A stretch of 64,000 bases of DNA from Paenibacillus assamensis DSM 18201 (lineage in GTDB: Bacteria > Bacillota > Bacilli > Paenibacillales > Paenibacillaceae): contig NZ_AULU01000016.1 in NCBI RefSeq assembly GCF_000422445.1, forward strand, positions 55,282 through 119,281, in the 5' to 3' direction. Below the pieces are notes generated by a model that was not told the origin of the DNA, made no database searches, and saw nothing but the letters and a program-made list of their open reading frames with translations. A program made the translations under genes and the position numbers. Shown here one piece after another: positions 63,317-64,000 of the stretch (the stretch's first letter is position 1; each line of letters begins with the position of its first letter).

Positions 63317-63377
63317 ATAAGGTCCATTACGGTTGAATAGCATGATGTATCTATTGAAGGAAAATAGGTAAGTGGTT

Positions 63378-63483
63378 ATAGCCGCTCTAGTGTAGAGGAG
63401 ATGTTGCAGCATAAGAGATGTATCTCGAATGCCCGCGAACACATTCTAGCTGCAGCGGCTATTACTTTTCTTTAGTTGATATC
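63378..63483 (+). terminator. Long hairpin after hflX, probable terminator
   Basis: ATAGCCGCT pairs with AGCGGCTAT across ~77 nt containing further stems (GAGAT/ATCTC, CTAG/CTAG), ending in a T-rich tail. Confidence 0.45.
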
Positions 63484-63639
63484 AGATGTAATAATGTGGA
63501 TTGATAAAAGGTGTTGCCTTTCTGTACTGAGCGTGATATATTTGTATTCCGCCACTGAGAGGTGCGGTTGAGACAAGCCAAATAAAACAAACTGAAGTTA
63601 AGTTCGAAACGAAGCTTCAAAAAATGTTTTAAAAAAAGC

Positions 63640-63668
63640 TTGACTCGATTGAGATAAAATGATATATT
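63640..63668 (+). promoter_or_regulatory. rRNA operon promoter
   Basis: TTGACT (63640-63645), 17-nt spacer, TATATT (63663-63668), preceded by an A/T-rich UP-like stretch. The leader contains TGTTCTTTGAAAACTGAAC (from ~63749), the conserved pre-16S processing/boxA-type region of Firmicute rrn operons. Confidence 0.8.
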
Positions 63669-63840
63669 ATAAGAGTTGCTGCTGAGAAATGCGGCGAACG
63701 AAAGCGAAAGAAAACGAGTCGATAAGACAAGTAATCTGGAGCAAAACTGTTCTTTGAAAACTGAACAACGAGTGAAACGTTTGATATAAGAAATTCAGCA
63801 ATGAATTTCGTCAGCATTACAAATGAGCAAGTCAAACACT

Positions 63841-64000
63841 TTTATGGAGAGTTTGATCCTGGCTCAGGACGAACGCTGGCGGCGTGCCTAATACATGCAA
63901 GTCGAGCGGGGTTGATGGAGTGCTTGCACTCCTGATGCCTAGCGGCGGACGGGTGAGTAACACGTAGGCAACCTGCCTGTAAGACTGGGATAACTACCGG
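63841..64000 (+). rRNA. rrs: 16S ribosomal RNA, 5' part (runs off the window)
   Basis: Starts TTTATGGAGAGTTTGATCCT and continues with the universal 27F-region, GGCGGCGTGCCTAATACATG, a V1 loop, and GGCGGACGGGTGAGTAACAC. The V1-V2 reading is Paenibacillus-like. Only ~160 nt lie in the window. Confidence 0.97.

Noticed and set aside
1..64000. CRISPR arrays, tRNA genes, prophage blocks
   Set aside because: No regularly spaced repeats, no tRNA cloverleaf sequence recognised by eye, and only a single ArpU-like gene with phage affinity; a tRNA or CRISPR scan program would be decisive.

Overview
The window looks like part of a Paenibacillus chromosome. The first ~160 bases of a 16S rRNA gene at the right edge read like Paenibacillus. 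The gene set is typical of low-to-mid GC Firmicutes: GlcT-type antiterminator sites, a guanine riboswitch, PurBoxes, a BirA operator, Bacillus-type ribosome binding sites, and secreted enzymes carrying copper-amine-oxidase-like 'stalk' domains. Species is not determined.

Layout. 0-9.7 kb: an ArpU-like gene with a possible LexA box, the UV endonuclease gene uvsE, fabI, a TauE-type exporter, an inositol-phosphatase-like gene, a secreted C39-type protease, a small secreted protein of unknown function, a lone trpB and a ROK fructokinase. 9.9-15.3 kb: a biotin operon (bioD-B-F-H-like-C) behind a BirA-type operator. 15.5-21.2 kb: the sugar PTS block, with a standalone IIA, HPr, enzyme I, the antiterminator GlcT and a IICB permease; two near-identical RAT/terminator leaders sit before the IIA gene and before the IICB gene. 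21.2-27 kb: a foldback repeat, hemL, an LCP cell-wall ligase and a three-gene ABC-2 exporter. 27-29.6 kb: an AT-rich accessory patch with a secreted amidase-6 protein, a small membrane protein, a long foldback and an IS5-type transposase remnant. 29.7-40.2 kb: a peroxiredoxin, three tandem chemoreceptors, a YqkE-like protein, a bile-acid/sodium-type symporter, a double GNAT protein and a lone ModA lipoprotein. 40.6-47.5 kb: a polysaccharide deacetylase and a MoxR-DUF58-transglutaminase operon. 47.5-49.7 kb: a LacI regulator divergent from a HAD phosphatase, with a perfect palindromic operator inside the phosphatase promoter. 50.3-61.3 kb: a purine region with guaA, a PurBox- and guanine-riboswitch-controlled NCS2 permease, a polyamine-type ABC importer with a nucleoside hydrolase gene inside it, and adenine deaminase. 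62-64 kb: hflX and the start of an rRNA operon.

Working together. The biotin genes supply a BioC/BioH-type pimeloyl route followed by bioF, bioD and bioB; bioA is not here. The PTS block reads as a self-contained GlcT circuit. The purine region combines nucleobase uptake, nucleoside cleavage, adenine deamination and GMP synthesis.

Most unusual observation. Three coding stretches (bioH-like 13.80-14.21 kb; moxR/DUF58 43.11-43.90 kb; the 3' end of ade, 60.9-61.3 kb) are GC-rich and packed end to end with perfect or near-perfect inverted repeats, including a 34-bp perfect palindrome at 13923-13956. The same bioH-like gene also carries an ~85-residue insertion built from degenerate repeats. No ordinary annotation explains this pattern.
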